Shown: positions 1 through 10,500 of the stretch, in pieces
Layout: every line of letters starts with the position of its first letter
How positions within the stretch are numbered: position 1 is the stretch's first letter
Program-made: the position numbers and the translations under genes
The notes under the pieces: generated by a model
Told to the model about the DNA's origin: nothing
Databases searched by the model: none
Seen by the model: only the letters and a program-made list of their open reading frames with translations
From: Caecitellus pseudoparvulus
Taxonomy: Eukaryota > Bigyra: Bicosoecida
DNA length: 48,219 bases
Direction of reading: 5' to 3'
Assembly: GCA_965644315.1 (NCBI GenBank)
Contig: CBFFRQ010000114.1
Span: forward strand, 1-48,219

Positions 1-3000
1 TGCTGTGCGGTGGTACCGGCGGGCGGCGGAGCAGGGTCATGCTGGTGGGCAGTGCAGGCTGGGGGACATGTACCGGGACGGGCGGGGCGTGGGCAAGGAT
101 GTGGGTGAGGCTGTGCGGTGGTATGAGGCGGCGGCAGCGCAGGGGCATGGTGGAGCGGCGCGGGCGCTGGAGGGTATCCGTGATCTGGACATCCCGGCTC
201 CATCGCCAGCACCAGCACCATCGCCAGCACCAGCTCCAGCTCCGGCGCCAGCACCAGCACCAAGACCGGGTGTGAGTGATGTGGTGCGTGCATGCCGAGC
301 GGAGGCTGAGAAAGGCGACGCGGATGCACAGCTCAAGCTGGGCATGATGTACCGGGATGGGAAGGATGTGGCACAGGACTTCGTTGAAGCTGCCAAGTGG
401 ATCTTGGCTGCCGCGGAGCAGGGCCATGCCGGCGCCCAGAACCGGATGGCCACCATGCTCAAGGTGGGCCAAGGTGTGGCACGGGATGACGAGGCTGCCG
501 TGCGGTGGTATCGACGTGCAGCAGAGCAGGGTTATGGAGGGGCCCAAGTGAATCTCGGCACCATGTACAGGGATGGGCGGGGCGTGCAGCGTGATGAGGG
601 GGCTGCTGTGCGGTGGTACCGGCGGGCGGCGGAGCAGGGTCATGCTGGTGGGCAGTGCAGGCTGGGGGACATGTACCGGGACGGGCAGGGCGTGGGCAAG
701 GATGTGGGTGAGGCTGTGCGGTGGTATGAGGCGGCGGCAGCGCAGGGGCATGGTGGAGCGGCGCGGGCGCTGGAGGGTATCCGTGATCTGGACATCCCGG
801 CTCCATTACCTACACCTGCACCACCACCAGCACCAGCTCCAGCTCCGGCGCCAGCACCAGCACCAAGACCGGGTGCGAGTGAGGTGGTGCGTGCATGCCG
901 AGCGGAGGCTGAGAAAGGCGACGCGGATGCACAGCTCAAGCTGGGCATGATGTACCGGGATGGGAAGGATGTGGCACAGGACTTCGTTGAAGCTGCCAAG
1001 TGGATCTTGGCTGCCGCGGAGCAGGGCCATGCCGGCGCCCAGAACCGGATGGCCACCATGCTCAAGGTGGGCCAAGGCGTGGCACGGGATGACGAGGCTG
1101 CCGTGCGGTGGTATCGACGTGCAGCAGAGCAGGGTTATGGAGGGGCCCAAGTGAATCTCGGCACCATGTACAGGGATGGGCGGGGCGTGCAGCGTGATGA
1201 GGGGGCTGCTGTGCGGTGGTACCGGCGGGCGGCGGAGCAGGGTCATGCTGGTGGGCAGTGCAGGCTGGGGGACATGTACCGGGACGGGCGGGGCGTGGGC
1301 AAGGATGTGGGTGAGGCTGTGCGGTGGTATGAGGCGGCAGCAGCGCAGGGGCATGGTGGAGCGGCGCGGGCGCTGGAGGGTATCCGTGATCTGGACATCC
1401 CGGCTCCATCGCCAGCACCACACACCAGCACCAGCACCAGCACCAGCTCCAGCACCCAGCACCGGCACCAGCACCAAGACCGGGTGCGAGTGAGGTGGTG
1501 CGTGCATGCCGAGCGGAGGCTGAGAAAGGCGACGCGGATGCACAGCTCAAGCTGGGCATGATGTACCGGGATGGGAAGGATGTGGCACAGGACTTCGTTG
1601 AAGCTGCCAAGTGGATCTTGGCTGCCGCGGAGCAGGGCCATGCCGGCGCCCAGAACCGGATGGCCACCATGCTCAAGGTGGGCCAAGGCGTGGCACGGGA
1701 TGACGAGGCTGCCGTGCGGTGGTATCGACGTGCAGCAGAGCAGGGTTATGGAGGGGCCCAAGTGAATCTCGGCACCATGTACAGGGATGGGCGGGGCGTG
1801 CAGCGTGATGAGGGGGCTGCTGTGCGGTGGTACCGGCGGGCGGCGGAGCAGGGTCATGCTGGTGGGCAGTGCAGGCTGGGGGACATGTACCGGGACGGGC
1901 GGGGCGTGGGCAAGGATGTGGGTGAGGCTGTGCGGTGGTATGAGGCGGCGGCAGCGCAGGGGCATGGTGGAGCGGCGCGGGCGCTGGAGGGTATCCGTGA
2001 TCTGGACATCCCGGCTCCATCGCCAGCACCAGCTCCAGCTCCAGCACCAGCACCAGCTCCAGCACCAGCACCAACACCAGCACCAAGACCGGGTGTGAGT
2101 GATGTGGTGCGTGCATGCCGAGCGGAGGCTGAGAAAGGCGACGCGGATGCACAGCTCAAGCTGGGCATGATGTACCGGGATGGGAAGGATGTGGCACAGG
2201 ACTTCGTTGAAGCTGCCAAGTGGATCTTGGCTGCCGCGGAGCAGGGCCATGCCGGCGCCCAGAACCGGATGGCCACCATGCTCAAGGTGGGCCAAGGCGT
2301 GGCACGGGATGACGAGGCTGCCGTGCGGTGGTATCGACGTGCAGCAGAGCAGGGTTATGGAGGGGCCCAAGTGAACCTCGGCACCATGTACAGGGATGGG
2401 CGGGGCGTGCAGCGTGATGAGGGGGCTGCTGTGCGGTGGTACCGGCGGGCGGCGGAGCAGGGTCATGCTGGTGGGCAGTGCAGGCTGGGGGACATGTACC
2501 GGGACGGGCAGGGCGTGGGCAAGGATGTGGGTGAGGCTGTGCGGTGGTATGAGGCGGCGGCAGCGCAGGGGCATGGTGGAGCGGCGCGGGCGCTGGAGGG
2601 TATCCGTGATCTGGACATCCCGGCTCCATGCTACCTACACCTGCACCAGCCACCAGCACCAGCTCCAGCATCCGGCACGCCAGCACCAGCACCAAGACCG
2701 GGTGCGAGTGAGGTGGTGCGTGCATGCCGAGCGGAGGCTGAGAAAGGCGACGCGGATGCACAGCTCAAGCTGGGCATGATGTACCGGAGTGGGAAGGATG
2801 TGGCACAGGACTTCGTTGAAGCTGCCAAGTGGATCTTGGCTGCCGCGGAGCAGGGCCATGCCGGCGCCCAGAACCGGATGGCCACCATGCTCAAGGTGGG
2901 CCAAGGCGTGGCACGGGATGACGAGGCTGCCGTGCGGTGGTATCGACGTGCAGCAGAGCAGGGTTATGGAGGGGCCCAAGTGAACCTCGGCACCATGTAC

Positions 3001-5190
3001 AGGGATGGGCGGGGCGTGCAGCGTGATGAGGGGGCTGCTGTGCGGTGGTACCGGCGGGCGGCGGAGCAGGGTCATGCTGGTGGGCAGTGCAGGCTGGGGG
3101 ACATGTGCCGGGACGGGCGGGGCGTGGGCAAGGATGTGGGTGAGGCTGTGCGGTGGTATGAGGCGGCGGCAGCGCAGGGGCATGGTGGAGCGGCGCGGGC
3201 GCTGGAGGGTATCCGTGATCTGGACATCCCGGCTCCATCGCCAGCACCAGCACCAGCACCAGCACCAGCACCAGCCCCAGCTCCAGCTCCAGCACCCGCA
3301 CCAGCTCCAGCACCCACACCGGCACCGGCTCCAGCACCAGCTCCAGCACCCACACCGGCACCGGCTCCAAGACCGGGTGCGAGTGAGGTGGTGCGTGCAT
3401 GCCGAGCGGAGGCTGAGAAAGGCGACGCGGATGCGCAGCTCAAGCTGGGCATGATGTACCGGAGTGGGAAGGATGTGGCACAGGACTTCGTTGAAGCTGC
3501 CAAGTGGATCTTGGCTGCCGCGGAGCAGGGCCATGCCGGCGCCCAGAACCGGATGGCCACCATGCTCAAGGTGGGCCAAGGCGTGGCACGGGATGACGAG
3601 GCTGCCGTGCGGTGGTATCGACGTGCAGCAGAGCAGGGTTATGGAGGGGCCCAAGTGAACCTCGGCACCATGTACAGGGATGGGCGGGGCGTGCAGCGTG
3701 ATGAGGGGGCTGCTGTGCGGTGGTACCGGCGGGCGGCGGAGCAGGGTCATGCTGGTGGGCAGTGCAGGCTGGGGGACATGTACCGGGACGGGCGGGGCGT
3801 GGGCAAGGATGTGGGTGAGGCTGTGCGGTGGTATGAGGCGGCGGCAGCGCAGGGGCATGGTGGAGCGGCGCGGGCGCTGGAGGGTATCCGTGATCTGGAC
3901 ATCCCGGCTCCATTACCTACACCAGCACCAGCACCAGCACCAGCACCAGCCCCAGCTCCAGCTCCAGCACCCGCACCAGCTCCAGCACCCACACCGGCAC
4001 CCACACCGGCACCAGCTCCAGCACCCACACCGGCACCGGCTCCAAGACCGGGTGCGAGTGAGGTGGTGCGTGCATGCCGAGCGGAGGCTGAGAAAGGCGA
4101 CGCGGATGCACAGCTCAAGCTGGGCATGATGTACCGGAGTGGGAAGGATGTGGCACAGGACTTCGTTGAAGCTGCCAAGTGGATCTTGGCTGCCGCGGAG
4201 CAGGGCCATGCCGGCGCCCAGAACCGGATGGCCACCATGCTCAAGGTGGGCCAAGGCGTGGCACGGGATGACGAGGCTGCCGTGCGGTGGTATCGACGTG
4301 CAGCAGAGCAGGGTTATGGAGGGGCCCAAGTGAACCTCGGCACCATGTACAGGGATGGGCGGGGCGTGCAGCGTGATGAGGGGGCTGCTGTGCGGTGGTA
4401 CCGGCGGGCGGCGGAGCAGGGTCATGCTGGTGGGCAGTGCAGGCTGGGGGACATGTACCGGGACGGGCGGGGCGTGGGCAAGGATGTGGGTGAGGCTGTG
4501 CGGTGGTATGAGGCGGCGGCAGCGCAGGGGCATGGTGGAGCGGCGCGGGCGCTGGAGGGTATCCGTGATCTGGACATCCCGGCTCCATCGCCAGCACCAG
4601 CACCAGCACCAGCACCAGCACCAGCCCCAGCTCCAGCTCCAGCACCAGCTCCAGCACCCACACCGGCACCGGCTCCAAGACCGGGTGCGAGTGAGGTGGT
4701 GCGTGCATGCCGAGCGGAGGCTGAGAAAGGCGACGCGGATGCACAGCTCAAGCTGGGCATGATGTACCGGAGTGGGAAGGATGTGGCACAGGACTTCGTT
4801 GAAGCTGCCAAGTGGATCTTGGCTGCCGCGGAGCAGGGCCATGCCGGCGCCCAGAACCGGATGGCCACCATGCTCAAGGTGGGCCAAGGCGTGGCACGGG
4901 ATGACGAGGCTGCCGTGCGGTGGTATCGACGTGCAGCAGAGCAGGGTTATGGAGGGGCCCAAGTGAACCTCGGCACCATGTACAGGGATGGGCGGGGCGT
5001 GCAGCGTGATGAGGGGGCTGCTGTGCGGTGGTACCGGCGGGCGGCGGAGCAGGGTCATGCTGGTGGGCAGTGCAGGCTGGGGGACATGTACCGAGACGGG
5101 CGGGGCGTGGGCAAGGATGTGGGTGAGGCTGTGCGGTGGTATGAGGCGGCGGCAGCGCAGGGGCATGGTGGAGCGGCGCGGGCGCTCAAG
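1..5190 (+). repeat. Tandem macro-repeat, ~600-675 bp units (8 full copies)
   Basis: The same DNA anchor (GATGTGGCACAGGAC) recurs at 365, 968, 1579, 2188, 2797, 3472, 4147 and 4780. Spacings are 603, 611, 609, 609, 675, 675 and 633 bp. The core encoding the Sel1 repeats is almost identical at nucleotide level, including third codon positions. Nearly all length change lies in the Pro-Ala linker, which is a CCAGCA-type microsatellite. Copies from 2797 onward share an Asp-to-Ser change (YRSGK), so they form a sub-lineage. This points to recent unequal exchange or gene conversion. Only the 611 spacing is not a multiple of three. Confidence 0.92.
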
Positions 5191-5211
5191 TTGGTCCGTG
5201 AGTCGCTTTGA
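1..5211 (+). CDS. Sel1-repeat (SLR) protein with Pro-Ala linkers, 5' end cut by window edge, internally frameshifted
   Basis: The protein is built from Sel1-like repeats of about 36 residues, the alpha-helical solenoid family (TPR relatives) that scaffolds protein complexes. Typical repeats read AEQGHAGAQ...MYRDGRGV...D..EAVRWYRRA. Four full repeats plus a partial one form a block, and blocks are joined by linkers of alternating Pro and Ala ending in RPGASEVV or RPGVSDVV. Eight complete blocks and one partial block are present. The last block ends differently (ARALKLVRESL) before a TGA at 5209. No start codon, signal peptide or membrane span is visible, and the true N-terminus lies left of the window. 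The frame open from base 5 ends at 1561 and the frame open from 1495 runs to 5211: the block starting near 1480 is in a different frame because of two one-base insertions in the linker. Binding partners are unknown; the Sel1 fold assignment is firm. Confidence 0.85.
1410..1482 (+). other. Frame-breaking Pro-Ala linker in the Sel1 gene
   Basis: Compared with the other linkers, this one has an extra base in a CACACA stretch near 1422 and an extra C in a CCC near 1461. Each shifts the frame by +1, giving a net +2 that is not compensated. Reading through from the left gives a Ser/Thr/His-rich tail and a stop at 1561, while the next block is intact one frame over. A real gene break, a microsatellite slippage allele and an assembly error are all possible. 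Confidence 0.75.
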
Positions 5212-5480
5212 ATGTAACGTCACAGATTTTGAAGGAATGAGTGTTCGTGCATCAACAATGTTTCTCTTTGACGCACCGCGTTTGCAAGTCATGTATTGTT
5301 CTTTGCATTGAGCTGAAGAAGTGAGGTGCTGCCTTGGTTTGTCTGTTCCCTTCAAGTGAGAGTTGATGAGTTGTGGAGGAGTTTCTAGGTTTGCTTGTTG
5401 GCGTGCGAGGGGCTTGATGCAGAGCTCGTCAGACTAAATTGGCTTCGTGGCTTCCACTGAGCTGCATTGGGTCAAACTGC
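5212..5480. other. Intergenic, convergent gene ends
   Basis: Spacer between the stop of the Sel1 gene (+) and the stop of the ankyrin-like gene (-). Base composition is less GC-rich than the coding DNA, and I see no further gene or repeat in it. Confidence 0.5.
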
Positions 5481-6545
5481 TCACGCATGCCCCGCACCAC
5501 GAGACCTTAGCAAGAGCGTCGCACGCCGCCCATGCCGAGTGCTGGTCCCAGCCCACACTGCATCACGTCCAGCTTGCACGATTGACATACCTTTGTGTCG
5601 CCAGGTGTGCAGCGGGATGGCCCTGTCACCAGTGAGGCCTAGAAGCTCGCGCACGACGTCAGTGCTTCCATTGCAGCATGCCACTCGGAAGGCTGCATCT
5701 GGGCTTTCATCATCCGCCGCATGCACATCCACTAACCGCGCCCCAGTGAGTGCCAGCAGCTCACGCACAATGTCAGCTTGGCCAAAGTAGCATGCCCACC
5801 GGAAGGCAGCCTCAGGTCCTTGCCAATCCCTCGCGTGCACATCCACTGCCCGCACCCCAGTGAGTGCCAGCAGCTCACGCACGATGTCTGCGTCGCCATT
5901 GGTGCATGCGGCTCGGAAGGCAACCTCAGGTCCACTCTCATCAGCCGCGTGCACATCCACCTCTCGCGCCCCAGTCAGGGCCAGCAGGTCACGCACAATG
6001 TTTGCGTGGCTGTTGGTGCATGCCTGTCGGAAGGCAGCCTCGGGTCCATGATCATCTTCTGCATGTACATCGACTTCCCGCGCCCCAGTGAGAGCTAGCA
6101 GCTCTCGCATGATGTCCTGGTGGCCATTGCCGCATGCCTCTCGGAACGCAGCCTCAGGTCCGTCCCAACCTCTCGCGTGTACATCCACCTCTCGCGCCCC
6201 AGTCAGGGCCAGCAGCTCACGCACAATATCTGTGTGACCATTGGCGCATGCCTCTCGGAAGGCGGCCTCAGGTCCATCCTCATCTTCTGCGTGCACATCC
6301 ACCGCCAGGCGACCTGTAAGGCGCAGCAGCTCACGCATCAATGTCAAATGTCCTTTCTGGCATGCAACTTCAAATCCAGTAGTTGTTTCAGAACTTGCCA
6401 GGGCCTCAGCCAAAGTGGCGCTCTGAGCGCTTGCTCGCTGCAAGATGTGCCACAGCTGATCTGCATCCTTCTCTTCACAAGCGGCTATCCACTGGGCCTT
6501 TAGATCTGCTGGGCCGTCAAATGCTGCCATGGTGAGTGACGCCAT
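5481..6545 (-). CDS. Ankyrin-like repeat protein (38-residue period), 354 aa
   Basis: About seven repeats of the form DVHAxDxxGPEAAFRxACxNGHxDIVRELLALTGxREV fill the protein. The core (A..NGH.DIVRELL) is that of ankyrin repeats, known as protein-binding helical stacks, but the period is 38 residues rather than the usual 33 because of a longer LTGxREVDVHA turn. I chose the ATG at 6545 (MASLTMAAFD) because the related gene at 27009 begins MASEADD in the corresponding place; the frame is open further upstream to 6644. A second ATG lies at 6530. The C-terminus (QAGRDAVWAGTSTR.GRR..LLLRS) is shared with the 27-kb paralogue, so it is a family signature rather than chance. No signal peptide or membrane span is seen, so the protein is probably cytosolic or nuclear. 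Partner unknown. Confidence 0.8.
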   Translation of the reverse strand: MASLTMAAFDGPADLKAQWIAACEEKDADQLWHILQRASAQSATLAEALASSETTTGFEVACQKGHLTLMRELLRLTGRLAVDVHAEDEDGPEAAFREACANGHTDIVRELLALTGAREVDVHARGWDGPEAAFREACGNGHQDIMRELLALTGAREVDVHAEDDHGPEAAFRQACTNSHANIVRDLLALTGAREVDVHAADESGPEVAFRAACTNGDADIVRELLALTGVRAVDVHARDWQGPEAAFRWACYFGQADIVRELLALTGARLVDVHAADDESPDAAFRVACCNGSTDVVRELLGLTGDRAIPLHTWRHKGMSIVQAGRDAVWAGTSTRHGRRATLLLRSRGAGHA

Positions 6546-7586
6546 GATACCAGTGGCCGACGTTGAAGTTCGAGCCAATGCCTGAGACAAGCTCGTGCAA
6601 GTGAAGCACTGTGATTGTGAGTAGAAGTGCAGCAGATGTGCCACAGGGGAATTCTTCTAACAATGATGCTGCCAAGCCTGTGGACATGCAAATGTAGCGG
6701 CCGTGTCGGTATTGTGCGCAGAATGCGGCAGGGCGCCTGGTGCGGAAATCGCAACGGCAAGCGACACGCCAGCGCGACACGCACCACCTCCTGACACAGT
6801 GCAGGGAACGACAGGCTCACAGAAATAGCGACCTGAAGAATTTCATTGCATGCTGATTTCCAGGCAGAATTTCCGTCGCCCGTGGCAAGATTCGGTTTGG
6901 TTTGTGCAAAGGCAAAGAGTGTCCAGCTTGGCCTGGTGTATGAAGCCGTGGCAGGGCCAGGCCGGCGGGGACGTGCGGCGAAGAGATACGCCAGAAGGAC
7001 GCATGGGCAGGCTTTTTCTGTGACCCAAGCCAGTGCTGACAAAGTCTCCAGCACCGAGTTGGCACGCCACGCCAAAGGAACGCCACTTTCAAGGCTTGGG
7101 AACGCCAGGGGAACGATCCACCCAAACACCACTGCCAGGAATATCGCAGCTATGGTGCACTCTTCACGTCTCAAAGGAATATGTTTTGGTGAATTCTTGT
7201 TCATCGAGCTGCCTCCAGCCCCACTGTGGCTGTCCAAGCTATTGTACAACCCGGTATGACGCTGACTTCGCCCCTGCCAGCGTATTCTGCCACGTGCAAC
7301 CTGCACCCAATGTTGTTGATTACAAGACTCACCCTTTGACACGTCTCACTGCGCACATCATGTGTACTATTCGCCTGTGGGGGTTCTTCATCAAGCATCG
7401 CCGTGAAGGCATGGTCAAGGTGCAGGAAGCCTTCTAGCGAGACCTCATGCGCCCCTTCGAGCACAAGGTTGACTCCAGGAAAAAAACGCTGTTCAGATAG
7501 CAATCCTCTCTCGGTGCATGCTCTGAGGCTCATCATACACTTGCCCAAGCCGTACGCCGAGCCAGGAAGCGCGTTGTGGGCAGGGC
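6546..7586. other. Unassigned stretch with a weak minus-strand reading frame
   Basis: A minus-strand frame, with an ATG at 7204 (MNKNSPKH), encodes one clear hydrophobic stretch (AAIFLAVVFGWIVPLAF) and a weaker second one, then continues upstream of and across the ankyrin start region in another frame. It resembles no family I know, and its C-terminal half has low-quality composition. It could be a small membrane protein or chance coding. The right part (7265-7586) may hold an upstream exon or the lost 5' end of the following gene. I see no repeats or RNA genes. Confidence 0.25.
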
Positions 7587-10500
7587 TTGGTAGACATTGA
7601 CAGTGTGCACTTCCTGGACGCCACTGGCAGTAGAGTGTCCCTGCTGAGCGATGCGACACAGGTCACGTGTGGATGGGCAGGCGTGCAGGACGTTCAGACA
7701 CCAGTGGTGAGCATTGAAGTGGAGCTTGTGGAGGTGACGGCGGGTGGGACTGGCTCTATCGTGCCGCTGTCCAATGTGCTGTCCCTGGGACCAGGTGAGG
7801 GCCAAGCCACCTTCAACCCCGGGAGCGATGGGGTGCCGGACCCCCTCCCTGAAGGCAGCTTCTTGGCCTGCAGTGTGAAAGCGATCAACGCAGCAGGCCT
7901 TGCGCGCCGAGCAGTGGGGCGCCCTGTACCCTTGGTGACAAGTGGGCCCACTGCCGGTATCGTGCGCGATGGCGCTCGAATGGGCGGCGACGTGGACTCT
8001 TTTGCTGACTGCAGTCAGGTGGCTGCGAACTGGGACTTTTTCGTGGACCCCTCTGGCATCGCAGCGTACGAGGTTGCGCTGGGCAGCGCGGCAGGGCTGG
8101 ACGACGTCATGCCCTGGACAGTCGTGGCATGCGCACGGCGTGGGCTGCGACAGGCCTCGAATTGACGCCTGGGAGCACCGTGTACACCAATGTGCGCGCC
8201 ACGAACATGGCGGGGCACGCCAGCATCGCCTCCTCGGATGGCTTTGCATGTGACGAGACGCTGCTTTCCCTGGCTGGTACGAGTGCACAGACCCTGCTGC
8301 TGACGGCGTTCGGGATCGGGGATCCTGCGGGGCGCAGCACGTGTGTCTGTGCCGACCCCAATGCTGCATTTGTGCCCGACTTCACGCACGGTGGAGGAGT
8401 GTGCCAGCGTGAGCCGGGCTTCGTGCTGAACGCGACGAGCAAGTCTTGCCAACCCTGCGCCGTGCCCGCCTGCAAGCAAGTGCTGGGCAACGACCCCGCC
8501 CTCTGTGACGCCTGCAACTCGGGTGCCACTGGGATTGCTGCCCCCAGCCCGCCAATGTCTTCAGATGCCCCAGCTCTACAGTGTGCTCCAGGCACCTACC
8601 GAGAGGCGGCCGGTGGCGCCTGTGCCCCCTGCCCCCTCGGCACGTACAAGCCCACCCACGGCGCCTCCGTCACTGAGTGCACTCCTTGCGCGCCCTCCAT
8701 GTCTGGCGCAGCAGGCGCCTTTGCACTGACGTTTGATGCCGCTGCAGATGCCGAGAGCGGCTTGTCTGCGGTGGTCGTTTCAGCTGGCACTTCCCAAGGT
8801 GGCACACAGCTCGCGCCCCCTGCCGCCGTGCCTCTGGACTCCCTGAACACATTCCTGGCCTCCAACATTGTGCACGGGCAGCGAGCCTACTTCTCCCTTA
8901 TTGTCGCAAATGGCGCTGGCGAGTACACCAGCAGCACCGCTCGCACGGGTGCAGTGGACGCCACTGGCCCCACCCTGCTGCGGGTGTGGGACTCGCTGCG
9001 GGCGCCCCTGGATAGCGATGAGCTGGCTGCATATTTTGACGCGGCAGCCACGGCATCTGCAGACTTCCTGGCGCTGGCATGGGAGGGTGCAGCGGATGCC
9101 GAATCTGGCCTGGAACACGTGCAGTGCATGTGGGGCACCAGCCCCGGTGCAGAGGACGTCGTGGCAGCGTCCCAGGCAGTTGTGCATGCGCTGCCTGGCT
9201 TGGCCTCAGGCACGTGTTCTGCTGTGCCCGGCTCTGCTCCGAGCCAGGGCGACGTGCTGTACGGAACGGTCGTGTTGACCAGCGCCGCTGGCCTGCAGAC
9301 GTACGCCTTCGCAGACGGCATCGTGGTGGACACGGCAGCACCTGTGCCCACTTGGCTGTCAGGGTCTGCTGCCTGCAGGGGGCATGTAGGGTCCACTCCG
9401 CCTGCTGAGAACATATTCCTGCCAGTCGGAACACCAGTGCACGCCTGTTGGCGGTGGCACGACTCTGTGGCGACTGCAGGCTCCCTGACCTACGAGGTGT
9501 CTGTTGTGAATGCTTCGTCTGGAGTTGCAGTGCTGCCGTGGACTACTCTGGGCACGGCACAAGAGGTATCGCTGCTTCCGCCTGCAGCTGGTCTGGACAC
9601 GAACGCCACCCTGTCCGCGACAACTCTGTCTTTGCCGCTGGGCAGTGGGCAGAAAACGTTGATCCTGTCGGTGAGGGCGACGGACAGCGCTGGGAACGTT
9701 GCAAACACGAGCAGTGGAAGCATCTTCATCGGGCAAGAGGCAGCCTTCTCAGGCTCCATTGCACCTGTGCCGCTGACTGTCAGCGGCAGTGCAGGCGAGC
9801 TGTGTTGCTTCCAGCAGAACACAACTGCCGTGGCTGTGCAGTGGACTGTGGCTTCTCAGGCTCCTGTACACTCTGTGCAGATCTCCCTTGGCACTCAGCC
9901 AGGCTTGCGAGACTTGCGAGGCGCACAGCCAGTGCCGCTGGACCAGCTGCAGGCTCTGCAAGGCGAGCTGCTCGTGTCTGGCTTGAACCTCGCCAGTGGC
10001 TCACAGGTGTTTCCCAACCTCCACGTGCAGTCCAGTGACGGCTGGACGAGTGTCGCCTCCAGCGTGGGTGTGACTGTGGATGCAGTTTGGAGTGCGCCAA
10101 TGCAGCAGCCGCTGTCCATGGCGCTGGCGGCGAGCAGCACCCTGGATGCAGATGGCGTTTGGCAGGGCACAGTGCACAACCAGCGGGCTCTGGCCCGTGC
10201 GCTGCACCCCCTTGCTGCGTCCGTCCTGGGTGAAGCGCCTTCTGCCGTGGAAGGGCAGCTGGCATTCGTGCCAGCCCAAGGCACCCAGCTCAACGAGGGG
10301 TCTCTGGCCGCTGCGGCGTTCACGCAGGCCACAGGCCTCACCTTCACAGCTGACGCGCCTTGGGACGCCCAGTCAGGCATCGCAAGCGCCGCATGGGCGC
10401 TGCTGCCTGTGAACGCCTCTGCATGTGCCGAGGCAGCCGCTTGCGCTGCACATGTTCAACACATTGCTACAGTCTGGAACGCCACCCCCTCGTCCGCTCT

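Noticed and set aside
1243-5355. Long open frames on the minus strand and other plus frames through the Sel1 array
   Set aside because: They repeat with the array and translate to Cys/Trp/His-rich low-complexity text; they are by-products of a GC-rich repeat lacking stops.
5732-6503. Plus-strand frames opposite the first ankyrin-like gene
   Set aside because: Periodic antisense reading of the repeats without independent support.
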